This document shows positions 62,201-64,000 of a stretch of DNA of 64,000 nt, piece after piece; the first letter of the stretch is position 1; every line of letters begins with the position of its first letter. The notes below the pieces were generated by a model. The model had not been told where the DNA came from. It saw only the letters and a program-made list of their open reading frames with translations, and did no database searches. This DNA is from Hybos culiciformis. Lineage: Eukaryota > Arthropoda > Insecta > Diptera > Hybotidae. A program made the position numbers and the translations under genes. The stretch is from NCBI GenBank assembly GCA_964007475.1, contig OZ023273.1, forward strand, positions 38,937,525-39,001,524, in the 5' to 3' direction.

Positions 62201-62885
62201 ATTCATTATTTAAGTATTTTTGATTTTTTTTTTTTTAATAAATATTTAATATAATAGGTATATATATGTATGTTGAGATAATAGTGTATTACGTTATATG
62301 TTTCTTTAACAGCAGGTGTACTTTTTTAATTAACAATTTAACAAATAAATAAATAAAAACAGTAATGACATAATCACGATATTGTAATTTTGGGAAAATT
62401 TTATAACTATCTAGAATTTTGTTATAATAATTTTTCAATTTTTTAATAAGTTTTATTAAAATATTTGAAAAATCAAAGGATAAATTTTAGATTTGAAATC
62501 TTGAAAAAAAAAAAAATCTTTTTTTTTTCTTGTTTTTTGTTAACAAAAAACAAATTAATCACATTACTTTTCATTATTATACATTAGAATTTCGTTTTTT
62601 AAATTTATTATAATTTTTTTTATAACAATATTTTTATTCAAGTTTAATATATTTTTAATTTTTTTTTTTTTTAATTTATATTAATATAAAAATTTTGATT
62701 TTGAGATATATTTTTGAAAACATTTCATATATTATGTATTATATATATCTATAAATATATATATATATATATATATAAATGTTTAATGATATAAAAAAAA
62801 AAAACAAAAGAAATCATAACATTTAATAATAATTAAGAAAATAGTAGTATTAAAGAAACATTCGAAAAAAAAAAAAAAAAAAAAT
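56250..62885. other. Extremely AT-rich, homopolymer-dense region, continued
   Basis: No supported gene. Frames such as 60667-60897 (minus) are Phe/Ile-rich low-complexity sequence. If the pasilla-like gene uses a distal last exon, this is its intron or extended 3' UTR. Confidence 0.5.
62755..62777. repeat. (TA)n microsatellite
   Basis: About 11 AT units, roughly 120 bases past the stop of the KH exon. Confidence 0.9.
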
Positions 62886-62893
62886 CGAAAAAT

Positions 62894-63114
62894 TTATTGA
62901 ATAACATTTGTTAATGTAATTTGTCGCGCCCTCTTTGATTCTTCCTCGCTGATTTTCTGTTCAATTAAAGTTTGTGCTCTTAAAATAGCACTTGGTTGAC
63001 CAGTTATAGTTACAATACGATTTCTAGTGCCAGGAGCAAATACACCTTTTTTAGAAATTTGTATAATAGCGCCAGACATATGTTGTATTTCAACTAAACT
63101 ACGACCACTAGGAC
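62894..63114 (-). CDS. ps: Last exon of a pasilla/Nova-type KH RNA-binding protein (3' end of gene)
   Basis: Acceptor AATTGCAG before 63114; 72 codons and stop TAA at 62896-62894. Reading order: G-P-S-G-R-S-L-V-E-I-Q, S-G-A-I-I-Q-I-S-K-K-G, P-G-T-R-N-R-I-V-T-I-T-G, A-Q-T-L-I-E-Q-K-I. This is the second half of a type I KH domain; Q-I-S-K-K-G-x-F-x-P-G-T-R-N-R-x-V-T-I-T-G is characteristic of the third KH domain of Nova and its insect orthologue pasilla, nuclear splicing regulators that bind YCAY clusters. The intron splits the GXXG loop, phase 1. The tail after the domain is short and basic (K-R-A-R-Q). Upstream exons with the start, KH1 and KH2 lie right of the window. AATAAA overlaps the stop codon on the minus strand. 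Confidence 0.8.
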
Positions 63115-64000
63115 CTGCAATTTTATTGAGTTTTGTTTTTGTTTGTATTTTAGTAAAAAAATATTTTATGCGATTAGATGATTTTTTATTTTTTTTTTTA
63201 AATAAACCCTTAAGGGCTTGTTATTAAAAACAAACAAATTGCCAAATTAAGAGAACATACATAATAATAATAATCAATATATGTATATATTTAATAATAA
63301 TAATTTTTTTTGTTTTATAAAATTTTATGACCAATCAAGGAGTTGATATAATGTTTTATAATATATAATTGATAAAGAAGCTGAATTTTTTTTTTTGAAT
63401 TATTATAATAAGTTACAGATTGGAAAAAAAAAAATGCAAATGTATGTAACCAATAAAAGAAATATTTAAAATACAAGAGTGACTATTGACGAAATAAATG
63501 TTTTCTTAATTTGGCCAAATTTCAATAATTTCATTGAATGAAAATTTTGACTATTAATTTTTTTTTTTTTTTTTTTTAGTTTTGAATAATGTGCCAATAT
63601 ATAGAAAGCTAAGAAAACGTTATTATTATCAAGAAAAAATTTAATTATTGCAATAAATATTTATCTTTCTACAAATTTTATTCACAAATATTTTTAACGA
63701 TTTATTTGTTTTCTTATGAATTATAAACGTTAGTGAAATTGATTTTATCATCATATTTTATTATAAATAATTGGTATAATATTAATATTTGACAGGACAA
63801 AAATCCATGAAGTAATATTACCATTTTTATAGGTGAATTATTTTTTTTTTTTTTTTTTGGTATAAATATAGTTCTCTTTATTAATGACGATGAATATGAA
63901 ACGTTAAAATTATATAAAATTTATGTCATTTATGTCTCTGGAATGTCGAAAATTCAGAAGGACTGTTTTTTTTTTTTTTTTTTTTCGATAACGCATTGCA
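63115..64000 (-). other. Intron of the pasilla-like gene, running off the right edge
   Basis: AT-rich with T runs of 15-20 bases (63560, 63841, 63968). No further KH exon is visible up to the edge. Confidence 0.55.

Noticed and set aside
1..64000. CRISPR array, operons, ribosome binding sites or phage attachment sites
   Set aside because: Spliced genes, SINEs and LINEs show a eukaryotic nuclear genome; no direct-repeat/spacer pattern was seen.

Overview
The window looks like a very AT-rich arthropod, almost certainly insect, nuclear genome. It has short AT-rich spliced exons with GT-AG introns, two CLIP-domain serine protease zymogens, a zeta-class glutathione transferase, a Nova/pasilla-type KH exon, a non-LTR retrotransposon, tRNA- and 5S-like SINEs and many miniature inverted-repeat elements. 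I cannot fix the order of insect.

Left part (1-24.2 kb, minus strand): two CLIP-domain serine protease genes lie head to tail. Gene A (exon 1 at 7890-7950, further exons at 442-1095) runs off the left edge before the catalytic triad. Gene B is complete in six exons (24124 down to 10365). Each first exon is a short signal-peptide exon kilobases upstream of the CLIP exon; I matched them by splice phase. Both proteins look like secreted zymogens of the kind used in insect proteolytic cascades (melanisation, Toll activation), but the exact role is not readable from sequence.

The large intron 3 of gene B (12537-18985) carries a repeat copy, a 5'-truncated LINE with an intact reverse transcriptase frame (minus), a gypsy-type integrase scrap (plus), and a nested opposite-strand gene (16827-18067) for an unrecognised repeat-bearing protein with a membrane segment near its C terminus. 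Introns of genes A and B also hold a dense set of fold-back elements and MITEs.

Middle (24.2-43 kb): mostly AT-rich non-coding DNA, one possible first coding exon on the plus strand (28780-28811), two copies of a tRNA-derived SINE, a mosaic repeat block at 30.2-31.2 kb, and GstZ1 (37213-38148, plus, three exons, 256 aa), the maleylacetoacetate isomerase of tyrosine breakdown.

Right part (43-64 kb): extremely AT-rich and full of long T and A runs. The only confident coding sequence is the last exon of a pasilla/Nova-like RNA-binding protein (62894-63114, minus), whose upstream exons lie beyond the right edge. Two short open segments with 3'-splice-site-like starts (56165-56241 and 42837-42925, minus) may be alternative last exons, weakly supported.
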